Part shown: positions 1 to 9,382 of the stretch, in pieces | Layout of the letters: each line of letters opens with the position of its first letter | Numbering within the stretch: position 1 is the first letter of the stretch | NCBI RefSeq assembly: GCF_002073915.1 | Contig: NZ_CP012841.1 | Span: 324,507-388,506, forward strand | DNA length: 64,000 nucleotides | Direction: 5' to 3' | Source of the DNA: Candidatus Riesia pediculicola | GTDB taxonomy: Bacteria > Pseudomonadota > Gammaproteobacteria > Enterobacterales > Enterobacteriaceae | Program-made: the position numbers and the translations under genes | The notes under the pieces: model-generated | Told to the model about the DNA's origin: nothing | What the model saw: the letters and a program-made list of their open reading frames with translations, nothing else | Database searches by the model: none

Positions 1-975
1 GTCGATAGGATTGGTCAAACAATAGTTTTTATTCGATGTCTTTCAGTAATAACTTTGATTCTCTCTTTTGGTTTTTTATTATGCTCAAGTTGGATTTGTA
101 TGCTCTTGATCATAATTGGATTCAATTTCTTTTTCTCTCCTATGATTCCATTGACTGATGTTTTAACATCTCATCTTCAAAGAAAAGTATCTTTTGAGTA
201 TGGAAAAGTGAGGGTTTGGGGATCTGTTTCTTTCATACTAAGTTCTTTTTTAACTGGATACGCAGCTCATCAATTCGGATATCATACAATTATATATATG
301 TTGCTCGTGAGTGAATTTTTTACTTCTTTTTCATTAATGATACATCCGAACATCAAACTGAATCTTTATTCTAAAAGAGATCGGAAATCCTTAAGAAAAG
401 AAAAAAATAGCTCTTTTTTTGAAATATTGAAAGAGAAGGAGATTCTAAAATTTTTATTTTGTACTACACTATTACAAAGTTCTCATGCAGCTTATTATGG
501 ATTTTCTTCTGTTTATTGGAAAGAGATAGGATATTCAATAGAACATGTTGGAACTTTGTGGTCGGTTAGCATATTTTCAGAAATCGTATTATTGATCGTT
601 TTTGAGAAGATCAAATTTAAATTTTGCCAAGTGAGATCAATTTTTTTATATTCGACATTTTTTACAATCGTTAGATGGAATTTAGTAGCTTTTTTTTCAA
701 AATCTTTTATAGTTCTACTCTTTAGTCAACTTCTTCATAGTGGAACGTTTACGTTATGTCACTTAGCATCAATCGAGTTTATCAATCGACATTCTAGTAA
801 GAAAATAATTTTGTTAAATGCTCTATACTCTTCTCTTGGATTGGGAATCGGACTGGCTATCTTGGCTGTTATCTCTGGTTTTATATATCAGAATTTTCCA
901 TCAAGACATAATCTTGTATTCTTTTTAATGTCTTTGATAGCTTCTCCTGTAGTATTTTTGAGGATAAAAGCATGA
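1..975 (+). CDS. hcaT: HcaT-like MFS permease, 5' end outside the window
   Basis: The reading frame is open from base 1, so the gene starts upstream of the window. About 324 codons remain, against 379 in E. coli HcaT, and the missing part corresponds to roughly the first 66 residues. Several hydrophobic membrane segments are present. Stretches very close to HcaT include IGFNFFFSPMIPLTD, YGKVRVWGSVSF, SSHAAYYGFSSVYW and LHSGTFTLCHLA, so the family (phenylpropionate permease group of the major facilitator superfamily) is clear. In E. coli hcaT lies near suhB on the opposite strand, as here. No phenylpropionate catabolism gene is in view, so the transported substrate here is unknown. Inference: an orphan importer or exporter kept for another solute. 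Confidence 0.88.
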   Translation, partial: VDRIGQTIVFIRCLSVITLILSFGFLLCSSWICMLLIIIGFNFFFSPMIPLTDVLTSHLQRKVSFEYGKVRVWGSVSFILSSFLTGYAAHQFGYHTIIYMLLVSEFFTSFSLMIHPNIKLNLYSKRDRKSLRKEKNSSFFEILKEKEILKFLFCTTLLQSSHAAYYGFSSVYWKEIGYSIEHVGTLWSVSIFSEIVLLIVFEKIKFKFCQVRSIFLYSTFFTIVRWNLVAFFSKSFIVLLFSQLLHSGTFTLCHLASIEFINRHSSKKIILLNALYSSLGLGIGLAILAVISGFIYQNFPSRHNLVFFLMSLIASPVVFLRIKA

Positions 976-1031
976 GAAAAATTGTTCATTGATTGGGATT
1001 GGTAGGAAAAAAGACATGTTTAAAGAGATTT

Positions 1032-1916
1032 TTATTCCTTAAAGAAAGAAATGTTAAACTGATTTTTAAGAAATTTAGTTATGGATTTTGTGGTTCGAAA
1101 ACTTCCAGCACAAACTATCTGTAAGGAGTGATCTTCTTTTTCTTCTTCAGAAGAAAATTCATTCTTTTTAGTTCTTTCTTTTTTTTCTCGAGAATTTATA
1201 TTTAAGAGTTTTCCATAGATCAATGTTCCTCCTGATTCTTTCAATAATAAAGAAATACGACTAATTTTTTGATTGATTTCTTTTCCATTTCCAATTAAGA
1301 TCATTGCATCGATTCTACTTGCAGCTACATAAGCTAGATCTAGAGAAATTGATCCTGTGATACGGACTAGATAATTCTTTAGGAGAATATGCAAAATTTT
1401 TAGATATTTTGAAAGATGATCGACATCTTTTTGAAATATCTGATTAACCGATAATATGATCGATGCATTTAAAGATGATTTTTCTTGTACTCTAAGTCGA
1501 TATTGATTCAATCTAGCACCTCCTCCTCTGTTAGCAGAAAACATTTCATTCAATATTGGATCGTATATCACTAAAATTATCATGCGTTCTTTCTGATAGA
1601 TAGAGATAGATGTGCAAAAATGGGGAATCTTTTTCATCCAATTAACTCCATCCTCTAAGAAATTGATAAACCATCTTGTTTTTTTTTGGCAAGTTTTATT
1701 ATTGAAAGAAATTCTTTTCTCGTTTAAAAAGAGTTCATGATCAGAATAATGTTGAAATATCGTAGAAATAACAATTTTCTTTATTCTTTCAAATAAAGGA
1801 TTTATCATTTTGTAATGATCTATTGATCTATATAAAGGATTTTCATCATACATTTTTAGAATTAACTTTCCGATTTGATGAATCGATCTAATTGCTATAT
1901 TTAATAAAGGGTTCAT
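1032..1916 (-). CDS. suhB: SuhB, inositol-monophosphatase fold with lost catalytic site
   Basis: 294 residues against 267 in E. coli. The N-terminus (MNPLLNIAIRS), the segment around IPHFCTSISIY, the motif YDPILNEMFSANRGGGARLNQYRLR and SLDLAYVAASRID identify SuhB. In the family four acidic metal ligands are required for phosphatase activity. Here E67 aligns with Asn, the DPLDGTTN motif reads NFLEDGVN (first Asp to Asn, second Asp to Glu), and the C-terminal WDFAAG motif is gone. The enzyme activity is therefore probably lost. E. coli SuhB also acts as a Nus factor in rRNA antitermination, a role that does not need the phosphatase activity, and the rRNA operon here keeps boxA sites. A Glu/Lys-rich insertion lies near the C-terminus. 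The ATG at 1916 matches the E. coli start. Confidence 0.88.
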   Translation of the reverse strand: MNPLLNIAIRSIHQIGKLILKMYDENPLYRSIDHYKMINPLFERIKKIVISTIFQHYSDHELFLNEKRISFNNKTCQKKTRWFINFLEDGVNWMKKIPHFCTSISIYQKERMIILVIYDPILNEMFSANRGGGARLNQYRLRVQEKSSLNASIILSVNQIFQKDVDHLSKYLKILHILLKNYLVRITGSISLDLAYVAASRIDAMILIGNGKEINQKISRISLLLKESGGTLIYGKLLNINSREKKERTKKNEFSSEEEKEDHSLQIVCAGSFRTTKSITKFLKNQFNISFFKE

Positions 1917-2616
1917 TTAGAAATTAGAAAACAGAATAGATTGCTGAAGCTTATTAGAATAGATGATATATGAAATGAATGCAATATATTAAGAGATATA
2001 CTTTTTTTTAAATATTTTTTTTGAGATCAAACAAATATAACAGAACCTGAGATATATCAGATGACTTATCTTTTAAATGAGTTTGAACATAATATGAACG
2101 TTTATGTTGAATTAATTCTTTAGATCCTATTGTCATCTCTTTTAAAGGAATATATTTTAAAACTAACCTTTTTAAATAGTATATCTTAAAGATTACATGA
2201 GAAAAGGAGATACGACCTTCAGAATGAGAGTCAATGAAAAAATTTTTTGTTTATTTAAAAAATTTATGAAGAATAAAACAAGATTTGATATTTCATTTTA
2301 AATAAAAATACATTGAACACTAGACCAAATATTGATAGATATCCTAAATAGGATGTAAAATATGATTTTCTAATTTTTAAAAGATCATTTAATTAAATGA
2401 AATAAAAATTTCATGATTAGTTTCTTTTTAGAAAAGGAAGATTTCTTAAATAAGAGATTTTTTAAACAACGTGTTTAAGATTTTAGAAGGATGTTTTCTA
2501 AATATTTTTGATTAAAAATATAATCGTTTTCTATATTGATCTAAAAAAATTGATATTTTTTCAAAATTTGAAGTTTGATCAAAGTTTATTGAATATGATC
2601 TGTTCGAAAAAAATCC
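1917..2616. other. 700-bp spacer between suhB and rlmN
   Basis: Very AT-rich, with no open frame of note and no tRNA or hairpin-plus-T-run that I can see. In E. coli this interval holds trmJ, the isc/hsc iron-sulfur cluster genes, pepB and ndk. None is recognisable here, so they are lost or moved. The 3' part must carry the rlmN promoter, which I cannot place confidently. Confidence 0.6.
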
Positions 2617-3687
2617 ATGTCAAATAAATTAAATTTACTGCAATATGATATTTTGAAAGTGAGGAAAATTTTTAAAGATATCGGGGAAAACACTTTTCGA
2701 GCCGATCAACTAACGGATTGGATCTATCGTCATTATTGCGATAATTTTCAGTCAATGACAAATTTTTCTAGAGATCTTCGAAAGAAGATGGAATCTTTCT
2801 TTCAGATACTTCCCCCTCGTATACAAGAAAAGAAAATATCTTTGGATGGTACGATCAAATGGAGAATGAGGACCGATTCTGAAGAAACTATTGAAACGGT
2901 TTTTATTCCAGAAGGAAGAAGAAAAACTTTGTGTATATCTTCTCAAATCGGATGCCCCTTAAAATGTCGATTTTGTTTTGTTTCAAAAAAGAAGTTTAGA
3001 AGGAACTTAAAAATTTCTGAAATAGTCGGTCAAGTTTGGATTGCCGGAAAAATCTTAAGAAAAGAGATTTCTTCGGTCTTTTCTAAGAAAAGAAATCATC
3101 TTTTACCGTTCACAAATATTGTGATCATGGGAACAGGAGAGCCACTTTTGAACTTTAGAAATATCTTAAGTTCTATAAGAATTATTACTAGTTCTCATGG
3201 GTTCAACTTTCCAGAAAAGAAAATCGTACTTTCTACTGCCGGAGTTTCTCCAGCTATCGAAAAATTACTCGAGAATACTCAAATTAAATTGGCCATTTCT
3301 CTTCATGCACCAAATAATAAGATACGAGATCGTATCATGCCAATAAATAAAAAATATGATATTCAATCCATTTTAGACAGTATCCAAAAGTTTCAAAATC
3401 ATTCAAATATTTTTCAAAGAATCACTATCGAATACATCATGTTAAGAGGGATCAACGACGAAGTTCAAGATGCATATCAATTAGCAGATATCTTAAAAAA
3501 TATTCCAGTTAAGATCAATTTAATTCCTTTTAATTCGACAGCAGGAATTCCTTATAAAAGAAGTAATCTTCTTCATATTCAACAGTTCTCAGAAATTCTC
3601 AAAAAGTTTCGTTTTGTTACAACCGTAAGGAAAACGAAAGGGGGGGATATTCAAGCATCTTGCGGACAGTTATCTTATGAAAATTAA
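2617..3687 (+). CDS. rlmN: RlmN, 23S rRNA A2503 / tRNA A37 C2-methyltransferase
   Basis: Radical SAM enzyme that methylates C2 of adenosine 2503 in 23S rRNA and A37 of some tRNAs. 356 residues against 384 in E. coli; the C-terminal tail is shortened. The cluster motif CxxxCxxC is at C113, C117 and C120. The two cysteines that form the methyl-carrier and resolving pair are both present, C106 in TLCISSQ and C349 in SCGQL. The SAM-binding segment GTGEPLLN and the segment LAISLHAPN are intact. The usual STGQQGFNRNL stretch after the cluster reads FVSKKKFRRNL, an unusual basic variant. The position next to ispG-hisS-yfgM-der follows E. coli order, with rodZ missing in between. The start ATG at 2617 has no clear Shine-Dalgarno. 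Confidence 0.95.
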   Translation: MSNKLNLLQYDILKVRKIFKDIGENTFRADQLTDWIYRHYCDNFQSMTNFSRDLRKKMESFFQILPPRIQEKKISLDGTIKWRMRTDSEETIETVFIPEGRRKTLCISSQIGCPLKCRFCFVSKKKFRRNLKISEIVGQVWIAGKILRKEISSVFSKKRNHLLPFTNIVIMGTGEPLLNFRNILSSIRIITSSHGFNFPEKKIVLSTAGVSPAIEKLLENTQIKLAISLHAPNNKIRDRIMPINKKYDIQSILDSIQKFQNHSNIFQRITIEYIMLRGINDEVQDAYQLADILKNIPVKINLIPFNSTAGIPYKRSNLLHIQQFSEILKKFRFVTTVRKTKGGDIQASCGQLSYEN

Positions 3688-4003
3688 TAATAAGTGTTTT
3701 TTTGTTCTGATTTGAAAACGATTTTTTCAAAGTAACAGAAATCACTTGAAAGAAGGAATTTATGTCTTATAAAATTTTTTATTTAGACAATGGTAGTTTT
3801 GAGAAAAACTAACTTCATATAAAATTACTAGACAACTTGAAAGAATTTAAGTGATCATAATATATTTCAATCGAAATTTAAAAAATATTCGATGAATCAA
3901 CAAGGTTCAGATCTCTTTTAACATGAAGAATTTAGACTGACACATTTTAAATATATGGATTTTTTCAAACAAATAGAAAAGATCTTTTAAAATTTGATGA
4001 AAT
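3688..4003. other. 316-bp spacer at the rodZ position
   Basis: No coding frame or structured element seen. E. coli has pilW and rodZ between rlmN and ispG. RodZ, a cell-shape protein, is not recognisable here. The stretch is AT-rich and looks like eroded sequence. Confidence 0.6.
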
Positions 4004-5149
4004 ATGAAAGAAAAATTTTTTATTGAAAGAAAAAAAACTAAGAAAATTCATGTTGGAAATGTATCTATTGGTGGAGGATCACGCATTTCCGTACAATCCA
4101 TGACAAGTACTTCTACTTTAGATATTTCTAAAACAGTAGAACAAATTCGACTGCTAAAAAAAGCTGGCGCAGATATTGTGCGAATATCCGTTCCAACCAT
4201 TCATTCTGTAGAATCTTTTAAAGAGATAAAAAGAAAAGTTGATATTCCGATTATAGCTGATGTTCATTTTAATTATCGAATTGCATTAAAAGTCATTCAA
4301 TATGGAGCAGATTGTTTGAGAATCAATCCAGGAAACATTGGTAATTATGAAAAAATTCGTATGATAGTGGAGTCTGCTAAAGATGCTAATATACCAATTA
4401 GAATTGGAGTGAATTCTGGATCCTTAGAAGAAAAGATCAAAAGATTATATGGAGGACCGACGTCAGAGGCCTTAGTAGATTCAGCGATGCGACAAGTCGA
4501 TATTTTAGATAAGTTAAATTTTGATCGATTTAAGATCAGCGTAAAGTCTTCTGATGTTTTGATCGCAATGAAAGCTTATCGACTACTCTCTGAGAGGACA
4601 GATCAACCCATTCACTTGGGAATCACTGAGTCTGGTAGCAGAAGAGATGGATCCGTGAAGTCCGCTATAGGAATTGGTTCGCTCTTATTGGATGGAATCG
4701 GAGATACTTTAAGAGTCTCCTTAGCTGATAATCCTTTGGAGGAAGTTAAGGTCGCTTTTTCTATCTTAAGTTCCTTAAAGATTCGTTCAAGAGGAATACA
4801 GATCGTTGCTTGTCCAACTTGCTCTCGAAAGGAATTCGATGTCATTGAGGTGGTGAGAAATTTAGAAGAAAATCTGTCTGATATCGAATGTCCTATAAAA
4901 ATATCCATCATCGGATGTATTGTGAATGGATTTGGAGAAGCAGAAAGATCTGATATTGGAATAGTTGGAAAGAGAAAAAGGAGCATTTTGTTTAATAAAA
5001 AGGAGAAAAGCAAACGATATGTGGATAACAATGAACTTTTACGGATTTTAGAGTTTGAAATTAGAAGAATAATCCGAGATAAAAACGATCAAAAGAAACA
5101 CGATATCTTAATTCGATCTCATTTATCGAAGAAAGTCGAAAAGAGTTGA
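4004..5149 (+). CDS. ispG: IspG, 4-hydroxy-3-methylbut-2-enyl diphosphate synthase
   Basis: Iron-sulfur enzyme of the MEP isoprenoid pathway that converts methylerythritol cyclodiphosphate to HMBPP. 381 residues against 372 in E. coli. The 4Fe-4S ligands fall at C270, C273 (CPTC) and C305, with E312 in the [11 protein letters not shown] segment, the same numbering as in E. coli. The TIM-barrel half is well conserved ([10 protein letters not shown] near the start, [10 protein letters not shown]). A basic C-terminal tail of about 40 residues extends past the conserved core. It works with Dxr, also in this window, and supplies precursors to UppS and ubiquinone. hisS starts one base after its stop, so the two are cotranscribed. 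Its TGA stop shows that UGA is a working stop codon here. Confidence 0.96.
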   Translation: MKEKFFIERKKTKKIHVGNVSIGGGSRISVQSMTSTSTLDISKTVEQIRLLKKAGADIVRISVPTIHSVESFKEIKRKVDIPIIADVHFNYRIALKVIQYGADCLRINPGNIGNYEKIRMIVESAKDANIPIRIGVNSGSLEEKIKRLYGGPTSEALVDSAMRQVDILDKLNFDRFKISVKSSDVLIAMKAYRLLSERTDQPIHLGITESGSRRDGSVKSAIGIGSLLLDGIGDTLRVSLADNPLEEVKVAFSILSSLKIRSRGIQIVACPTCSRKEFDVIEVVRNLEENLSDIECPIKISIIGCIVNGFGEAERSDIGIVGKRKRSILFNKKEKSKRYVDNNELLRILEFEIRRIIRDKNDQKKHDILIRSHLSKKVEKS

Positions 5150-5150
5150 T

Positions 5151-6458
5151 ATGTTGAAAAATGATATGTTTCGAAATGTACGATCTTTAAGAGGTATGAA
5201 GGATATTTTACCAAGGGATTCTCATATATATCGTACTTTAGAGTCAAAAATTCAGGAGATTCTTTTTCAATATGGTTTTCAAGAAATACGAACCCCAATA
5301 TTAGAAAAGACAGAATTATTCGAACGAACTATCGGAAAGAAAACGGAGGTAGTTCGAAAAGAGATGTATACTTTCTTAAATAAAAGAGGAAACACTCGAA
5401 TCAGTTTAAGACCTGAAAACACCGTAAGCTGTGCTAGAGCTGGGATAGAAAATGGATTATTTCGTAACAAAAAACAGCGTTTATGGTATCTAGGACCAAT
5501 GTTTCGATATGATAGGCCTCAATATGGAAGAAATCGACAATTTCATCAACTTGGAATTGAGATGTTTGGATTCAATTCTCCAGTCTTTGATGCTGAATTA
5601 ATATCGATTATGTTTAAAATTTGGAAGTCACTTGCAATTGATCAGTATATTACATTAGAGTTGAATTCAATCGGTTCAATATCTGATAGAGAAATTTATA
5701 GAAATTCTTTAAAAAAATTCTTTCAATCTAATTTAAAAAAATTAAGTTTGGAAGATCAAAAAATGGCAATAAGCGATCCTATCAGATTATTAGATTCCAA
5801 GGATCCAGATTTAAATCAGTTATTAGTTCACGCTCCTCTTTTGGAAGAATACATCGGTAAGGAATGTATGGATCATTTTTATGAATTGTGTAGGATTCTT
5901 CAGAAAATTGGAATTCGATATGTTATTAATAAACGTCTAGTTCGAGGATTGGATTATTATAATCGAACAGTTTTCGAATGGGTTTCAGGAATTTCTAATT
6001 TCCAAAAAACCATATGCGCTGGAGGGAGATATGATTATTTAATGGATCTTCTAGGATATAATCGATCTGTTCCATCTTTAGGATGTGCTATCGGAATAGA
6101 GAGGTTAGTTATACTCATTGAAGAAGTTAATCAAGATTTGATCCATGAATATCACAATTCAAAATTAATAGATATTTATCTTTGCAAACAGGGATTGATA
6201 AATTCAGAAGAGATTTTTTTCTTTTCTGAAAGAATTAGAAGTCGGATCAAAAATGTTAGTATAATGATACATCATGGTAGTGATAAAACTAAGAAGCAAG
6301 TCTCTAAAGCAATTCAAAATAATGCGAAAATAGTAATAATATTGAAAGAAAATTTCTATCGATCGAATAAAATTTTGATAAAAAATTTAAAAAAAAAGGG
6401 GTCTTTAGATATTATTCCATTGGAGAAACTGTATGGTTTTCTTGATGAAATAAGATGA
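5151..6458 (+). CDS. hisS: Histidyl-tRNA synthetase
   Basis: Class II aminoacyl-tRNA synthetase charging tRNA-His. 435 residues against 424 in E. coli. Visible signatures are LRGMKDILP at the N-terminus, the motif 2 arginine in WYLGPMFRYDRPQ, the histidine-binding RLVRGLDYYNRTVFEWV and CAGGRYDYL, and motif 3 GCAIGIERLV. The C-terminal anticodon-binding domain (DIYLCKQG onward) is present but diverged. In motif 2 the usual LRPEGT reads LRPENT, a Gly to Asn change next to a substrate-binding Glu. Two ATGs (codons 1 and 5) could serve; the E. coli alignment favours codon 5. It is translationally close to ispG (one base) and followed by yfgM after 63 bases. Confidence 0.96.
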   Translation: MLKNDMFRNVRSLRGMKDILPRDSHIYRTLESKIQEILFQYGFQEIRTPILEKTELFERTIGKKTEVVRKEMYTFLNKRGNTRISLRPENTVSCARAGIENGLFRNKKQRLWYLGPMFRYDRPQYGRNRQFHQLGIEMFGFNSPVFDAELISIMFKIWKSLAIDQYITLELNSIGSISDREIYRNSLKKFFQSNLKKLSLEDQKMAISDPIRLLDSKDPDLNQLLVHAPLLEEYIGKECMDHFYELCRILQKIGIRYVINKRLVRGLDYYNRTVFEWVSGISNFQKTICAGGRYDYLMDLLGYNRSVPSLGCAIGIERLVILIEEVNQDLIHEYHNSKLIDIYLCKQGLINSEEIFFFSERIRSRIKNVSIMIHHGSDKTKKQVSKAIQNNAKIVIILKENFYRSNKILIKNLKKKGSLDIIPLEKLYGFLDEIR

Positions 6459-6521
6459 TACGAAGGTTGAAAAAAGACATTTTAGATTTTTATTAGTAAA
6501 TAAAATTTTATAAGTTATAGT

Positions 6522-7100
6522 ATGAAGAATAACGGAAAACATTCTTATTTATTTTATTTTTTTTCAGTCATTTTCGTTCTTTGTTCGATTGTATATATCA
6601 TAGATCTCATTAAAACTACGAATGAGCTTTCGGACATGAAGGATGAACAACCAAAAGAATTTTTCAGTTCTATTTTTAAAAAAGTAAAAGATATCCGTTT
6701 CTCCCTTTTTAAAAAGGAAGAAGAATTTGAAAAAATTTTAAATGATATTAGTTTAACAAGTTTTTTGGTTAAAAAAGGTGAATTAAATCGGGCAGAGAAT
6801 ATATTATTGAAAATTTCTAACAAAATCCATAAGAACGATCCTCTAAAAAATTTAATTAATTTAAGATTAGCTAGAGTTCAACTTGCTTTAAATAAAGTAG
6901 AAGAGTCAATACATACCTTGCATCTTATTGAAGATTATTCTTTATCTTGTGTTATAAAAGAAATGGAAGGTGATGCTCTAATAAAGAAAAAAAAGTTTAA
7001 AGAAGCTATACTTTGTTATGAAAAAGCTTTAAGATTCTGCAAAAATGAACTACTGAAAATGAAAATAGAAAATAAAATGAGTACTTATTTTGAAAGATGA
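6522..7100 (+). CDS. yfgM: YfgM, inner-membrane TPR protein
   Basis: 192 residues against 206 in E. coli. A membrane anchor spans about residues 9-27 (hydrophobic YLFYFFSVIFVLCSIVYII), followed by a periplasmic region with tetratricopeptide-like helices (about 70-190). Sequence identity is low; the call rests on the anchor-plus-TPR architecture, the length, and the position between hisS and der, which is exactly that of E. coli yfgM. In E. coli YfgM binds the SecYEG translocon and hands proteins to periplasmic chaperones such as PpiD. The next E. coli gene, bamB, is missing here; only 71 bases separate yfgM from der. Confidence 0.78.
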   Translation: MKNNGKHSYLFYFFSVIFVLCSIVYIIDLIKTTNELSDMKDEQPKEFFSSIFKKVKDIRFSLFKKEEEFEKILNDISLTSFLVKKGELNRAENILLKISNKIHKNDPLKNLINLRLARVQLALNKVEESIHTLHLIEDYSLSCVIKEMEGDALIKKKKFKEAILCYEKALRFCKNELLKMKIENKMSTYFER

Positions 7101-7171
7101 ACGTTAGAATTTAGGATAGAGATAATTCATCTTCAAAAAAATTGATCGATCTTTAAAATTATTTATATGAA

Positions 7172-8689
7172 ATGAAAAAACATATTCCAATTATCACAAT
7201 AGTGGGTCGAACAAATATCGGGAAATCTACTTTGTTCAATTGACTAACTGGATCAAAAAATGCTGTGACATCCGAAACTCCTTTTTGTACGAGAGATAGA
7301 AATCATAAGATCACTAAAATATACTCTCAAAATTTTGAAATAATCGATACTGGAAGCGTCTCAAATTTATTCAGAGATCATATTTCTTCTAAAGTGATAG
7401 AACAGACCATGATTGCTGTTCAAAAATGTGATGTTCTTTTCTTTTTAGTAGATTTTAGAGTCGGTTTATTGAAAGAAGACCAGGTTCTTTTTAATCAATT
7501 GACCAAAAAGAAGAAAGATAAAAGATTTATCTATCTAATAGTGAACTTTTTCGAAAATAACGATTTTTTATCAAAAAATAGAAAAATTGAGGAATTAAAC
7601 AATTCTCGTATCTTAAAGGATTTTTTCGTTTTTAACTTAAACAAGAAAATGATTCATTTAATATCTGCTTTGCATAAAAAAGGAATCAATCTTCTGATGA
7701 AAAGTGTGATTCAGGATTTTTTTTCAAAAAAAACATCATTTAAAAAAAGTTCTTCTTCATCTGGCCTTGAAATTGAGAAAAAAAAATCCAATGGTGATCT
7801 TATCAAAGTTGCAATCGTCGGAAAACCCAATGTTGGAAAATCTACGTTAATAAACAAACTTTTAATGGAAAATCGTTTAATAGTTAGTGAACTTCCTGAA
7901 ACGACTAGAGATAACATAGAAGTAATAGTTCAAAATAGTCGATATCAACAAGTGAATGAAAAAGAGGTTCGATATTGTTTGGTTGATACTTCTGGGATCA
8001 CAGAAAAATTTTGGAAACAAGAAAACATTAAAACAAATCCATCTTCAGATCAACAAAAGTTTTCTTCTTATTTTGGATCTCAAACGATAAAGTGTATAAA
8101 GAGTTCTGATATAACTTTGTTATTATTAGATTCTAGAGAAAAAAAACTAACTCGATCTGAAAATTTATTGATTCATTTGATGATCGAAATAGGATCTTCC
8201 TTTTTAATTGTGTTCAATAAGTTGGATGAAATACCTTCAGAATTTAAAAAGACATTTCAAAAATACATTAAAAATCGGATGAAATTTTTAAATTTTGTTC
8301 AATTCCATTTTATTTCTGCATTGTATCAAAAAAACTTTAGAGATCTATTTTCTTCAATACGAAGAACTTTTTATTCAAAATTCATTAAAATCAAAAAAAA
8401 TGATTTGAACATCCTATTGAAAAAAGATATCGAATCATATTTAATTTTGAAAAAAAAGAGGTTTTCACAAAAAAAAGGAAATTTTTCTATATTCAAAAAA
8501 ATAAAGATCTTACAAGTAAAAAATAGATTATTGAAAATAATAATTTTTTCAGAGAGTATACTATCATCAAATTATGAAAAATATGTCGAAAAAAGAATCT
8601 ATCGACATCTATCAGATCATACTAAAATTGTGGGTAGACCGATTAAGATAATTTTTAAAAAACATAGAACAAAAATTCTTAAAAAATAA
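7172..8689 (+). CDS. der: Der (EngA) ribosome-assembly GTPase with an in-frame UGA in a decayed first G domain
   Basis: Der is a double GTPase that assembles the 50S subunit. The frame begins at ATG 7172 (MKKHIPIITIVGRTNIGKST) and meets TGA at 7241-7243, codon 24, where E. coli has Arg in FNRLT. The frame then runs open to 8689, 505 codons in all including the TGA. In the first G domain the P-loop survives, but DTGG reads DTGS and the NKxD motif is missing. The second G domain is good: GKPNVGKST at about 217-225, DTSG, NKLD and a SAL motif, although PGTTRD reads PETTRD. A KH-like C-terminus (IVGRPIKIIFKKH) ends it. A shorter product could start at GTG 7265 or later. UGA is not read as Trp elsewhere here, since ispG and hisS end in it. 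Confidence 0.85.
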
Positions 8690-8724
8690 AATTGACTAGT
8701 CTCAGCTTAAAATTTAAAGGTTTC

Positions 8725-9354
8725 TTAATTTTTTTTCATACTTTTAAGGATTTGAATATGTTTTTCAAGAACCAAATCCTTTAAAGAATTTAAATCGTAT
8801 AAACTGTTATTCTCAATTACTTCTGCAGTTTTTTTTTTATTTAATCTATCCTTTCTACAAATTTGATTGGAAATAAACCATTCTACTTCGTACTGAGAAA
8901 TTTTATCTCTTTCAATCACTCTTTCTAATTGTAATTTAGTATGACAAACATCTACTATCAGGACCTTATTAAAAAATTTTTCTAGTTTTTTTTCAAAAAA
9001 TAAAGGTATCACCCATATACAATATGGGTGATATGACAAAAGTTTCCACTTAAAGTACGCTATACGAAAAACTATCGGATGAATTAAATTTTCGATTGTC
9101 TTTCTTATTTTTTCATTACGAAAAAAAATGATACGTAAGCGTCCCTTATCCAAGAATCCATTTTCTTTAATAACTTTTCTCCCAAATTTTTTTTTAAAAT
9201 AACCTAAAAAAAATTCAGAAAATGTTATTTCACGAACAATTTGATCAAAGTCAATTACAGGAACTCCAAGATTCAAAAAAATTTTTGAAATGGATGTTTT
9301 TCCAGATCCTATTCCTCCAGTAATAACTACGATCTTATTCAAAGAAATCCTCAT
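8725..9354 (-). CDS. coaE: Dephospho-CoA kinase
   Basis: Catalyses the last step of coenzyme A synthesis, phosphorylating the 3'-hydroxyl of dephospho-CoA. About 209 residues against 206 in E. coli. The P-loop TGGIGSGKTS is at residues 12-21, followed by the conserved LGVPVIDFDQIVRE segment and WVIPLFFEKKLEK. I chose the ATG at 9354 (MRISLNKIVVITGG), preceded by an AAGAG Shine-Dalgarno. An upstream TTG in frame would lie inside 5S rRNA. The gene begins only 28 bases after the 5S 3' end on the same strand, with no room for a normal terminator, so it is probably transcribed from the rRNA promoter. It converges on der, with 35 bases between the stops. Confidence 0.93.
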   Translation of the reverse strand: MRISLNKIVVITGGIGSGKTSISKIFLNLGVPVIDFDQIVREITFSEFFLGYFKKKFGRKVIKENGFLDKGRLRIIFFRNEKIRKTIENLIHPIVFRIAYFKWKLLSYHPYCIWVIPLFFEKKLEKFFNKVLIVDVCHTKLQLERVIERDKISQYEVEWFISNQICRKDRLNKKKTAEVIENNSLYDLNSLKDLVLEKHIQILKSMKKN

Positions 9355-9382
9355 CTCTTTTTGATTCAATCTTTCGTATCTA

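Noticed and set aside
4612..5031. 139-codon minus frame inside ispG
   Set aside because: A shadow of the strongly conserved ispG on the other strand.
7241..7243. UGA reassigned to tryptophan
   Set aside because: UGA ends ispG and hisS at the expected place and Trp is encoded by TGG throughout, so the code is standard.
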